DNA from: Lachnospiraceae bacterium
GTDB lineage: Bacteria > Bacillota > Clostridia > Lachnospirales > Lachnospiraceae
Reading direction: 5' to 3'
DNA: 14,207 bases
Assembly (NCBI GenBank): GCA_021153185.1
Contig: JAGKTY010000039.1
Location: forward strand, 1 to 14,207
Numbering within the stretch: the stretch's first letter is position 1; each line of letters begins with the position of its first letter. The notes below the pieces were generated by a model. The model did no database searches. It was not told the origin of the DNA and worked only from the letters and a program-made list of their open reading frames with translations. A program made the position numbers and the translations under genes. Of this stretch, positions 7,351 to 14,207 are shown one piece after another.

Positions 7351-8556
7351 TTACAGTGTATCAAAAGTCTTGCGAATCTCTTTGATAAAGTTTTCACTGT
7401 TAAGTATTGTAACATTTTCAAGAGACGTAATCAATGCCAAATCCTTTGTCATGCGGCCGCTCTCAATCGTAGAAATTGTCGCTTTTTCAAGTTTATCCGC
7501 AAATTCCATCAATTCCGGAAGCTTATCAAGCTCACCGCGCTTGCGAAGCGCACCTGTCCATGCAAAAATCGTTGCAACTGAGTTTGTTGACGTCTCTTCT
7601 CCGGCAAGGTGCTTGTAATAATGACGCTGCACGGTTCCGTGCGCTGCCTCGTACTCATATACTCCACTTGGTGATACAAGAACACTTGTCATCATGGCAA
7701 GCGAACCGAATGCAGAAGAAACCATATCGCTCATTACATCGCCGTCATAGTTCTTGCATGCCCAGATAAATCCGCCTTTTGCTTTCATTACACGCGCAAC
7801 GGCATCGTCAATTAATGTATAGAAATATTCAATACCTGCCGCATCGAATTTTTCTTTGTACTCTGCATCAAAGATTTCCTGGAAAATATCCTTGAAATTA
7901 TGGTCATATTTTTTGGAAATCGTGTCTTTGGTAGCAAACCAAAGATCCTGCTTCGTATCAAGCGCATAGTTAAAACAGCTCTTTGCAAAGCTTGCAATGG
8001 ATTTGTCTGTATTGTGGATACCCTGAATAATGCCGGCGCCTGTAAAGTCATGAATCAGTTCTCTCGTCTCTGTGCCGTCTGCAGCTGTAAATACAAGCTC
8101 TGCTTTACCCGGTCCGTCAACTTTGATCTCTGTATTTTTGTAAACATCACCATACGCATGTCTGGCAAGTGTGATCGGTTTCTCCCAGTTTTTCACACAT
8201 GGTTCAATTCCCTTTACAACAATCGGTGTACGGAACACTGTTCCGTCAAGTGCGGCACGAATCGTTCCGTTCGGTGATTTCCACATCTCTTTTAAATCAT
8301 ATTCTGTCATACGTGCAGCATTTGGTGTAATGGTAGCACATTTTACGGCAACGCCATATTTTTTGGTCGCCTCAGCAGAGTCAATGGTCACCTGGTCGTT
8401 TGTTTCATTTCTGTATTTCAGACCGAGATCATAATACTCTGTTTTCAAATCAATATAAGGGAGTAACAATTCATCTTTGATCATCTGCCAAAGAATTCTT
8501 GTCATTTCATCTCCATCCATTTCTACGAGCGGTGTTGTCATGTTGATTTTTTCCAT
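7351..8556 (-). CDS. icd: NADP-dependent isocitrate dehydrogenase, type II (eukaryote-like)
   Basis: The enzyme oxidatively decarboxylates isocitrate to 2-oxoglutarate, making NADPH (EC 1.1.1.42). In an anaerobe with an incomplete citric-acid cycle it chiefly supplies 2-oxoglutarate for glutamate. The 401-residue product is collinear with human IDH1/IDH2 and not with E. coli Icd. Visible landmarks are TITPNAARM (75-83), SPNGTIR (94-100) binding isocitrate, ARHAYGDVY (131-139) with Arg132 equivalent to human Arg132, KNYDGDVMSD (268-277) carrying metal-binding Asp residues, and AAHGTVQRHY (304-313), whose Arg311-His312 match the NADP 2'-phosphate contacts of the family. ETSTN (321-325) and FAWTGAL follow. 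AAAGGAG stands 9 nt before ATG 8556. The gene lies 12 nt after the GntR gene and shares its promoter. No residue expected for activity is missing. Confidence 0.97.
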   Translation of the reverse strand: MEKINMTTPLVEMDGDEMTRILWQMIKDELLLPYIDLKTEYYDLGLKYRNETNDQVTIDSAEATKKYGVAVKCATITPNAARMTEYDLKEMWKSPNGTIRAALDGTVFRTPIVVKGIEPCVKNWEKPITLARHAYGDVYKNTEIKVDGPGKAELVFTAADGTETRELIHDFTGAGIIQGIHNTDKSIASFAKSCFNYALDTKQDLWFATKDTISKKYDHNFKDIFQEIFDAEYKEKFDAAGIEYFYTLIDDAVARVMKAKGGFIWACKNYDGDVMSDMVSSAFGSLAMMTSVLVSPSGVYEYEAAHGTVQRHYYKHLAGEETSTNSVATIFAWTGALRKRGELDKLPELMEFADKLEKATISTIESGRMTKDLALITSLENVTILNSENFIKEIRKTFDTL

Positions 8557-8568
8557 AGTTGTTCTCCT

Positions 8569-9261
8569 TTATTCTTTCTCTTTAAATATTTCAGAAAGTC
8601 CGTTTGCACACATATTTTCATATGCCTTCTTGATATGTGCATTGGCCAGATTCTCAGCTTTGTCGGCATCCTTTGCCTTAATTGCCTCCATAATCTCGCG
8701 ATGTTCCTCATTGGAGGTCTTTCCGCGTCCGCCATTGGCAAGTGTCTGCCTTCTCACACGATACACATAATGATGGAAATCCTTTAGCAAATGCTCAAGC
8801 ATCTTGGAATCACATGATTCATACATAATCTCATGAAACCGGTTATCGAGTTCTGCCATCTGCTCTGTGTGTCCTTTCGATGCATGAAAATCTGCCAGGT
8901 ACACATTCTCTTCCATCTCTTCCATGGCCTCTTTGGAGATATGCTCAGTACACCATCTGGCACATAACCCTTCCAGAAGCGAACGAATCATATAAATGTC
9001 TTCGACATCCTTCATCGTAATCCCCGTAACATATGCACCCTTATTTGGTATAATTTTGAGAAGTCCTTCCAATTCAAGCTGTCTGAACGCCTCTCTGACC
9101 GGTGTTCTGGATACCCCAAGCTCTTCTCCAATCGCAGCTTCCTTTAACTCCTCGTTTTCACCGTATTTTCCATTCAGAATATCCTCACGGATCTTATGAA
9201 AAACACGTCCTCTCAGTGAAAATTTGTCTGAAACCTCGTCTTTTAAATCATAATTATTCAT
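8569..9261 (-). CDS. GntR-family regulator, FadR/FCD subfamily
   Basis: This 230-residue ligand-responsive DNA-binding protein has a winged helix-turn-helix at about 15-80, with the GntR hallmark GVSRTPVREAFRQLELEGLL (49-68) and the wing IPNKGAYVTGI. The helical FCD domain spans about 85-220. The FCD metal site appears intact: Asp139 and His143 (ELDNRFH), His187 (EEHREI) and His209 (ANAHIKKA). Such metal sites in relatives bind small carboxylates such as citrate, lactate or gluconate. Together with icd immediately downstream, this suggests an organic-acid signal (inference). The ribosome site AGAAGG stands 7 nt before ATG 9261. The promoter and a perfect palindromic site sit just upstream, pointing to autoregulation of the gntR-icd unit. 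Whether it represses or activates cannot be told, although operator overlap with the -10 favours repression. Confidence 0.93.
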   Translation of the reverse strand: MNNYDLKDEVSDKFSLRGRVFHKIREDILNGKYGENEELKEAAIGEELGVSRTPVREAFRQLELEGLLKIIPNKGAYVTGITMKDVEDIYMIRSLLEGLCARWCTEHISKEAMEEMEENVYLADFHASKGHTEQMAELDNRFHEIMYESCDSKMLEHLLKDFHHYVYRVRRQTLANGGRGKTSNEEHREIMEAIKAKDADKAENLANAHIKKAYENMCANGLSEIFKEKE

Positions 9262-9301
9262 ATCACACCTTCTACCGCTTCATAGGTAATTGCATTTACT
9301 G

Positions 9302-9321
9302 TATAATTGTATACAATTATA
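9302..9321. promoter_or_regulatory. Perfect 20-bp palindrome, candidate GntR/FCD operator
   Basis: TATAATTGTATACAATTATA is its own reverse complement over all 20 bases. Its core TTGTATACAA fits the GT-N-AC spacing typical of FCD-type GntR operators. It covers the -10 box completely and part of the spacer, 41 bp upstream of the regulator's start codon. The symmetry is seen directly; recognition by the adjacent GntR protein is inferred from position. Confidence 0.75.
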
Positions 9322-9334
9322 TGGCTCTTGTCAA
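9306..9334 (-). promoter_or_regulatory. Sigma-A-type promoter of the gntR-icd unit
   Basis: On the minus strand TTGACA (9329-9334) and TACAAT (9306-9311) are 17 bp apart. Transcription would start near 9299, giving a leader of about 38 nt. The -35 box includes the TGA stop codon of the upstream protease gene (9331-9333), so the promoter is packed against that gene and no terminator separates them. Confidence 0.82.
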
Positions 9335-10233
9335 TGTGATACTTTTTCTTTTGCTAATCCCCAATCCGACAGACAAGCTGCCTGTATCATTCCATGCCCC
9401 TGCACTGTATCGGAATCGTTTAAATCCTTTGCTGTCAGAAACAAACGTCTTATAATCTGATTACACGTAATGTGCTCGTATTTGGAAAACAGCGCATAAC
9501 AAAACCCACTCACAATCGGTGTTGCCATCGAAGTACCGGTTTTGCGCACATATCCGTTCCTGCGATTGGAAAGCGACATAATCTGCGTTCCCGGCGCCAC
9601 AATATCGGGTTTATATGGTGCATGTTTCCCCGGTCCCCTGCTCGTAATTTCCTTGCAGGACAATTTCCCTGATACAAAATATGCATCATCATGACAGCCA
9701 ACCGTCAAAACATAAGGACAGTCTCCAAGCACGGATAACGTGCTCTCTTTCGGTCCATTGTTTCCGGCGCTTACGACAACTAGTACATTTTCACGAAAAA
9801 AGGATTTACACAGCTTGTAAAACTGTTGCAAATCCTCTGTTACTCCAACGTGAATAGAAATATTAATCACCTTGATATCGTATTTTTTTCTGTTATCAAA
9901 CAGCCAACGCATTGCCCTAAGTAAAACATCTGACGTTCCTTTTCCTTGCGCATCAAGCACCTTGACGTTTAAAAGCGCGGCGCCCGGTACAATCCCGCGG
10001 TATAGCCCTCCGCTTGCCCTTCCTGTCCCGGCGCATATTCCCGCAACATGCGTGCCATGCCCAAACTCATCCGAAAACGCGCTGTTTTTCCCTGTAAAAT
10101 CCCGAAATCCAATGATTTGATTTTGTATATCAATATGCCTTGCTATTCCGCTGTCAACAATAGCGATGCAGCCCTTGTAATGATCGGGCAGCATATCATC
10201 CCAAAGGCCCAACTGTCTTCTGACTCGATTCAT
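9331..10233 (-). CDS. Subtilisin-family (S8) serine protease without signal peptide
   Basis: The 300-residue product is essentially a bare subtilase catalytic domain. All active-site elements are present: Asp27 in IAIVDSGI, His59 in GHGTHVAGI, oxyanion Asn158 in VVVSAGNNGP, and Ser235 in GTSMATP. The segment VLDAQGKGTSDVLLRAMRW (92-110) is usual for intracellular and AprX-like subtilases. There is no signal peptide, no membrane helix and no recognisable inhibitory propeptide: only about 20 residues precede the first catalytic strand. This suggests a cytoplasmic enzyme of the ISP/AprX kind or an unusual export route. AAAAAGG lies 7 nt before ATG 10233. It starts 43 nt after the stop of the large LRR protein gene on the same strand, with no clear terminator, so it may be the last gene of the surface-protein operon. 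Substrate unknown. Confidence 0.93.
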   Translation of the reverse strand: MNRVRRQLGLWDDMLPDHYKGCIAIVDSGIARHIDIQNQIIGFRDFTGKNSAFSDEFGHGTHVAGICAGTGRASGGLYRGIVPGAALLNVKVLDAQGKGTSDVLLRAMRWLFDNRKKYDIKVINISIHVGVTEDLQQFYKLCKSFFRENVLVVVSAGNNGPKESTLSVLGDCPYVLTVGCHDDAYFVSGKLSCKEITSRGPGKHAPYKPDIVAPGTQIMSLSNRRNGYVRKTGTSMATPIVSGFCYALFSKYEHITCNQIIRRLFLTAKDLNDSDTVQGHGMIQAACLSDWGLAKEKVSH

Positions 10234-10276
10234 CCAAATGCCTTTTTCTTTATTTTATACAAATATTCAAAAAACG

Positions 10277-13153
10277 CTATGCACGAACCTCTTTTTCTTT
10301 TTTGAGCAAAAGAATCAGTCCAAGACAAACCATTCCGAGCGCAAGTACCCATTTGGGATCAAAATAATCTCCCGTATCCGGTGATTTGTCCTTAAGCGCG
10401 CTGCCGGAGGATTTCCCGATTTTTTTGTCAATCTTATCTGCCAGTTCTCCGGTTGCCCGTAAAATGCCGTACGGCGAAAAATGCGAAATTTCAAAAGCTA
10501 GGCATGTCTCATCATTCACACTGACATAATCAACAAGCTTTGTTTCAAGCTGTCCATTAGAGTCAAGCGTAACAACACAAAGCGTGCTATCATCCATTCC
10601 GGCCGGAATCTTCATTGTGACATCCATCTTGTCTTTTCCGAGCTTTGTAATCGGAATCTGTCCTGTTTCATCATACATCGCCAAATCCATCGTGTACAAA
10701 TCTGTCTCTAATTCCAACGGATATTGCGCTTTTACCGCATCCCTAAGCAGCTGCTCTGCCTCCTCATTTTGGGAGATTACAAGCTGATATGGTGTATCTG
10801 TCTGCGGCAGTGATGCTTTGACAATCCGATTTTCCGATACACCTGTTTTGTCAATGATTTCAACGCCCCCCTGATTGTTTGCATTGCTCTCTCCATCTAT
10901 CAGATTATTTACATCCCTGCCATTTGTAATCGCACCATCCACAACAATCCGCTTAACCGGCAGCTTCGTCCAGCTTAAGTCCGCATAAGCATCAAACGCG
11001 CCCTCTTTCATTGATTCAATGACATAAGGTTGACCATTTACAGTCACCTGCCCCGGAACATTTACATTACCTGCTTCGTCTGCTTCAAGCGAACAGTACT
11101 TCAGCACAGCCGTGCCAGGATTATTTGCCTGAGGCGGCATAATCTCACTGATTACAACGCCGCGAAAGCCTTTACTTCGCTCATCAAGAATCGTATTATC
11201 AAATTCATTCACCTGCTGTGGCACCTTGGCAACCTGACAATCAAATACCAAATCACGGTATTCCTCATTGACAAGTCTCGTCGCTGTCTTTTCACAGGAA
11301 AGCATAGGAAGCGTCTCCCCAAGGAATACGGCGGCTTCTCCGTCATTGCCTCCATATGCCTGAAGCCCCAGGTTCTGTACATTTTGGGGTATCGTCATTG
11401 TTTTTATCGGACATCCATAAAATGCACGGTCACTGATTTTGGTAAGATTTTCTCCGCCGAGAACACTCTCCAAATTCGTGCAGCCATGAAATGCAGCCTC
11501 CCCGATTTCGAGAAGGGAATTCGGAAGCGCCACCTGTGTAATCTCCGAATGGTTCATAAACACTTCGCCGCATATCCGTTTCACGCCCTGCGGAATCCCG
11601 ATTACAGCGCTGTTTCCTTTGTAGGCAATCAAATTGCCGTCTCCGACAATTAAGAAATCACTGCTGTCATTGCCACTTATCCAATTGTTCAGCCATGCGG
11701 TTCTGCCGAACGCAGATGGTTCAATGCTTGTCACCGTATTTGGCACACGGATTGATGACAGATTGTCACAATGATAAAATGCGCCATAGCCAATGTTTGT
11801 CACACCGTTTGGAATATCAATTTGGGTAAGACCCGATCTGGCAAATGAAAAATCGCCGATTTTGGTAATCCCTTGCGGGAACACAAAATCCTGCAGTTCT
11901 CCATCCCCATAATAGGAACGGTCTGCAATTGTATTCCCATTAACAATCGTATATTTGCGGTTTATAAAAACTGCAGCATTTTCGCTGACAGAATTGCCGC
12001 TCACATCTGTAACTGCAGGTGTATATGTCTGATCGAGAACATCCATTTTGGAATTATCAATAAAAACAACAGCAGACCGTCCGACAATTCTCGTACCGCC
12101 GATGACATTCGCGCCGCTTAAATCAGGTGCGCCCATGTTGGAATAAGACACATCACTCACATCGCTTTTGCTTACATCGCCGGCCGGATATGTCGTCACC
12201 TCATTGGTTGAAACAGTCGTTGTCGTTGTTGTCGTTACACTGCTTGTGATAATATCCTCATCGTCATCATAATCAGCAAGCGCTGCTGCGGACGCATCAA
12301 ATGTCTCAAAGAACTTCTCTCCCTCGCTGCCCGCCGGTGCGATAATATTTAGTTTCGGACATCCGTCAAACGCATTCGGCGCAATATACCGCACCGATGC
12401 CGGAATGATGACATCCTCTATATTGCGGCAATTCTCAAAGGCTTTCGCATTGATATTGTTGACAGATGGCGGAATTTCCATGGAGGTGAGTCCCTTACAA
12501 TAGGAAAATGCAAAAGCAGGAACATCTCCCATGTAGTGACTGATATCTGCATTTTTTAGGTTTTTACATCCCCAAAATGCGTACTTATCAATTGTCGCAA
12601 CACTTGCCGGAAGTGCAAAACTGTCTGCCTTTCTTCCCGGACACATCTCAACCATCCGTGTGTAATCTTCTGAATAAATGACGCCATCTCTACATACAAA
12701 TTTGGGATTTTTTAAATCTATCGAAACAGCCTCTAAGCTGCTGTCTCCTGCAAAAATACCACTTTCAAGCGTCTCTGTTGTAGCAGGGATATTGATGGAT
12801 GTCAGATTTTTACAATCTGCAAACGCCTGATTGTCGATTTCTTCCAATCCGGCTGCAATTGTAACGGATTTCAGATTGTCGCAGCCGCGAAATGCACCTG
12901 CGCCAATGACTTTGACATTTTTAGGAATTTTGAGCGAAACCATCGATTTACAATTTGCAAACGCATCAGATTCAATACTTTCCGCATCAGCAGGAATAGA
13001 CACGACCGAAGCCGTGCCTGTATATCCTACGATTCTTGTTCCATCCATTTTAAAATCTGATGCAGCCATCACATTTCTTGCAGGAATTTGCGTAACCGCA
13101 ATTGCCAGTGCAAGCAATATGCATCCGATGGCTTTTCGAATAGTTTTACTCAT
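10277..13153 (-). CDS. BspA-like leucine-rich-repeat surface protein with SPDTG/PKW C-terminal anchor
   Basis: This 958-residue exported protein starts with a signal peptide (about 1-31: KTIRK, a hydrophobic core, AARN...VMAAS). LRR_5 (BspA/TpLRR) repeats at about 40-275 and again at about 400-610 carry the recurrent pattern I-P-x-x-V-x-x-I-x-x-x-A-F-x-x-C-x-x-L. The blocks are separated by an acidic and Thr-rich linker (DYDDDEDIITSS, then a run of seven Thr, near 294-313) and a segment GGTRIVGRSAVVFIDNS (352-368). Residues about 790-897 form a module also found in the upstream gene, ending in HFSPYGI. The tail SPDTGDYFDPKW (924-935) is followed by a hydrophobic helix and KKEKEVRA, like a sortase signal of the (S/P)PxTG type. 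AGGAAG precedes the ATG. The upstream gene ends 15 nt before, so the two are co-transcribed. LRR_5 proteins usually mediate adhesion or protein binding; the ligand here is unknown. Confidence 0.92.
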   Translation of the reverse strand: MSKTIRKAIGCILLALAIAVTQIPARNVMAASDFKMDGTRIVGYTGTASVVSIPADAESIESDAFANCKSMVSLKIPKNVKVIGAGAFRGCDNLKSVTIAAGLEEIDNQAFADCKNLTSINIPATTETLESGIFAGDSSLEAVSIDLKNPKFVCRDGVIYSEDYTRMVEMCPGRKADSFALPASVATIDKYAFWGCKNLKNADISHYMGDVPAFAFSYCKGLTSMEIPPSVNNINAKAFENCRNIEDVIIPASVRYIAPNAFDGCPKLNIIAPAGSEGEKFFETFDASAAALADYDDDEDIITSSVTTTTTTTVSTNEVTTYPAGDVSKSDVSDVSYSNMGAPDLSGANVIGGTRIVGRSAVVFIDNSKMDVLDQTYTPAVTDVSGNSVSENAAVFINRKYTIVNGNTIADRSYYGDGELQDFVFPQGITKIGDFSFARSGLTQIDIPNGVTNIGYGAFYHCDNLSSIRVPNTVTSIEPSAFGRTAWLNNWISGNDSSDFLIVGDGNLIAYKGNSAVIGIPQGVKRICGEVFMNHSEITQVALPNSLLEIGEAAFHGCTNLESVLGGENLTKISDRAFYGCPIKTMTIPQNVQNLGLQAYGGNDGEAAVFLGETLPMLSCEKTATRLVNEEYRDLVFDCQVAKVPQQVNEFDNTILDERSKGFRGVVISEIMPPQANNPGTAVLKYCSLEADEAGNVNVPGQVTVNGQPYVIESMKEGAFDAYADLSWTKLPVKRIVVDGAITNGRDVNNLIDGESNANNQGGVEIIDKTGVSENRIVKASLPQTDTPYQLVISQNEEAEQLLRDAVKAQYPLELETDLYTMDLAMYDETGQIPITKLGKDKMDVTMKIPAGMDDSTLCVVTLDSNGQLETKLVDYVSVNDETCLAFEISHFSPYGILRATGELADKIDKKIGKSSGSALKDKSPDTGDYFDPKWVLALGMVCLGLILLLKKEKEVRA

Positions 13154-13168
13154 ATATGCTTCCTAACA

Positions 13169-14206
13169 TTATTCTGAAAGAATAATCTGATTCTTTGGAC
13201 CGCGAAGCAGGAACATCAAAATTGAAAGTAACGCAAGTCCGATTGCAAGGAACCATTTCGGCTCCAGCGGATCTGCTGTTTTTGGCGTTGTGTCGATAAT
13301 TCCTGATGCAGTCAGATTATTCGTATCAACATAAATCGCATATGGCGAGAAATGTGTTGCCGTAAATGTCATACATGGCACACCGTCAATCGTCGTAAAG
13401 CGGTTGTTCAGCTTCTCAAGCTGGCCGCCTTTTACGGAACCGATCATATTGTTGCCGCCATACTCTCTTAAGGCATCCGGAATCGGAATGGTCACATCAA
13501 CCGATACACCTGTCTCATTCTCAAGCTTTGTCGTACCTGTCGAATCATAGAGACTGATATCCATTGCAAAATACTTGATGCTGTCCAAATTGCCGTATTC
13601 TGAAAGGAGCGCCTGCTGCGCAAGAGTTCTGGCTTCTTCCGAATCGGAAACCTTCACCACATAGTTATCCTGGCTGCCATTGACATTCACACCGGCTACG
13701 CCTGTATTGGAAATACCGCTCTTGGTCACATGAATGCTGCTTGAGCCATTCGTTGTGCTGCTCGTCTGGGAAGACGAACTACCCGGCCTGTTTCCACTGA
13801 CATTACTACCACTTTGCTGTGAATTGCCTGTTCCGCTGTTGTTATTTCCACTGTTATTATTGTTGTTATTGTTTCCGGTGCTGTTATTGTTGCCACCGCT
13901 CGTTCCGCTGTTGTTATTTCCGCTATTCGAGCCATTTGAGCCTTCGTTATTTCCGGAATTTCCATCGTTGTCTGATGAACTGCCAGCCGAATCATTGCTG
14001 TCCGTATCAGGTGAATCTGTCGGGACGGTCGGAACTGTCGTTCCGCCACTGCCTGATCCACCGCCCGGGTTGCTGCTTGGATATGCTGAAGGACCCGGTG
14101 TGTTGCCGGACACGCTTGGCTGCGCACTTGGGAAAACACCTGTGTACACATACTGTGCAACTACCTTCAAATCCTTTGTAATCGGAATGTCTGCAAAGTT
14201 TGATGG
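13169..14206 (-). CDS. Surface protein with Asn/Ser/Gly-rich linker and shared C-terminal module, 5'-truncated by the window
   Basis: The frame stays open to the window edge, so 345 C-terminal residues are seen and the true start is outside; the TTG at 14170 is not a credible start. The first visible residues, NFADIPITKDLKVVAQY, resemble the end of an InlB B-type/Flg_new repeat, which often follows LRR_5 arrays. Next come a Pro/Ser-rich stretch and an Asn/Ser/Gly-rich linker (about 48-157), which should be unstructured and extended. Residues about 181-295 match in order the module of the downstream BspA-like protein, ending in HFSPYAIY. The tail TPKTADPLEPKW (307-318) precedes a hydrophobic helix and a short charged end, paralogous to SPDTGD...DPKW downstream but lacking the Gly of a sortase motif. 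It is probably membrane-anchored at the cell surface. The function cannot be assigned. Confidence 0.85.
   Translation of the reverse strand, partial: PSNFADIPITKDLKVVAQYVYTGVFPSAQPSVSGNTPGPSAYPSSNPGGGSGSGGTTVPTVPTDSPDTDSNDSAGSSSDNDGNSGNNEGSNGSNSGNNNSGTSGGNNNSTGNNNNNNNSGNNNSGTGNSQQSGSNVSGNRPGSSSSQTSSTTNGSSSIHVTKSGISNTGVAGVNVNGSQDNYVVKVSDSEEARTLAQQALLSEYGNLDSIKYFAMDISLYDSTGTTKLENETGVSVDVTIPIPDALREYGGNNMIGSVKGGQLEKLNNRFTTIDGVPCMTFTATHFSPYAIYVDTNNLTASGIIDTTPKTADPLEPKWFLAIGLALLSILMFLLRGPKNQIILSE
13736..14065 (-). repeat. Low-complexity Asn/Ser/Gly-coding stretch
   Basis: AAC/AAT-rich codons (seen as gttatt and gttgtt on the plus strand) encode runs such as a stretch of seven Asn and repeated SGNN and GNNNSG units. 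The units are irregular and not a clean tandem array, but the region is prone to length change by slippage. It encodes the linker of the 5'-truncated surface protein. Confidence 0.75.
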
Positions 14207-14207
14207 G

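Noticed and set aside
7900..8277. A 125-codon plus-strand open frame opposite icd
   Set aside because: icd is unmistakable on the other strand; the plus-strand frame has no ribosome site or recognisable domain.
7351..8556. Recent transfer of icd from a eukaryote, suggested by its similarity to human IDH1
   Set aside because: Type II isocitrate dehydrogenases are a known bacterial class, and codon use and gene setting look native.
10234..10276. Terminator between the LRR gene and the protease gene
   Set aside because: A short T run exists but no stable GC-rich stem precedes it, so I cannot support a terminator.
11030..11653. A 207-codon plus-strand open frame opposite the LRR protein gene
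   Set aside because: It lies wholly within the antisense of a clear 958-residue coding gene, has no family motif, and its Cys/His/Arg-rich composition is typical of a shadow frame.
13800..14000. Tandem or CRISPR-like repeat in the GTTATT-rich stretch
   Set aside because: Units are irregular, there are no constant repeats with unique spacers, and the region is explained by an Asn/Ser/Gly-rich coding linker.
13169..14170. A complete gene starting at the TTG at 14170
   Set aside because: The frame is open beyond it and codes for a plausible repeat end (NFADIPITKD), so the gene is 5'-truncated by the window rather than starting there.

Overview
The window looks like chromosomal DNA of an anaerobic, low-to-mid GC Gram-positive gut bacterium of the Clostridia, most likely a Lachnospiraceae (Roseburia/Agathobacter/Butyrivibrio-like). 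The evidence is the pairing of rex with an ABC-F ATPase, a type II NADP-isocitrate dehydrogenase, and large BspA-like leucine-rich-repeat surface proteins ending in (S/T)P-x-T-(G/A)-D...PKW tails. Genus cannot be fixed from sequence alone. I see no RNA gene, insertion sequence, prophage, CRISPR or integration site. There is no gene-free stretch longer than 300 bases; the longest is 185 bp, between rex and the ABC-F gene.

Layout, left to right. (1) Positions 1-2271, minus strand: a compact operon rex - coiled-coil hypothetical - nnr (NAD(P)H-hydrate repair; its 3' end leaves the window). The rex promoter has near-consensus -35/-10 boxes and carries a Rex-type operator. (2) Positions 2457-4376, plus strand: an ABC-F ATPase (YdiF-like) with its own promoter, divergent from rex, ending at a strong hairpin terminator. 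(3) Positions 4460-7305, minus strand: an MBOAT O-acyltransferase followed by its usual SGNH partner. The SGNH protein has an extra C-terminal domain that reads like an ILEI/FAM3 carbohydrate-binding-type domain. The pair probably acylates a cell-surface glycan. (4) Positions 7351-9261, minus strand: a GntR/FCD regulator and a type II isocitrate dehydrogenase, 12 nt apart. Their promoter contains a perfect 20-bp palindrome over the -10 box. No terminator is visible between icd and the MBOAT gene, so the acyltransferase pair may be read from the same transcript. (5) Positions 9331-14207, minus strand: two neighbouring surface proteins (the upstream one 5'-partial) that share a C-terminal module and anchor-like tail, followed by a subtilisin-family protease with no signal peptide.

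Three functional themes stand out: NAD(H) sensing and repair (rex/nnr), carboxylate-responsive control of 2-oxoglutarate/NADPH supply (GntR/icd), and cell-surface construction (MBOAT/SGNH, LRR proteins). The least-described items are the SGNH-ILEI fusion, the shared C-terminal module of the two surface proteins, the coiled-coil gene between rex and nnr, and the hairpin between the icd stop and the MBOAT start.
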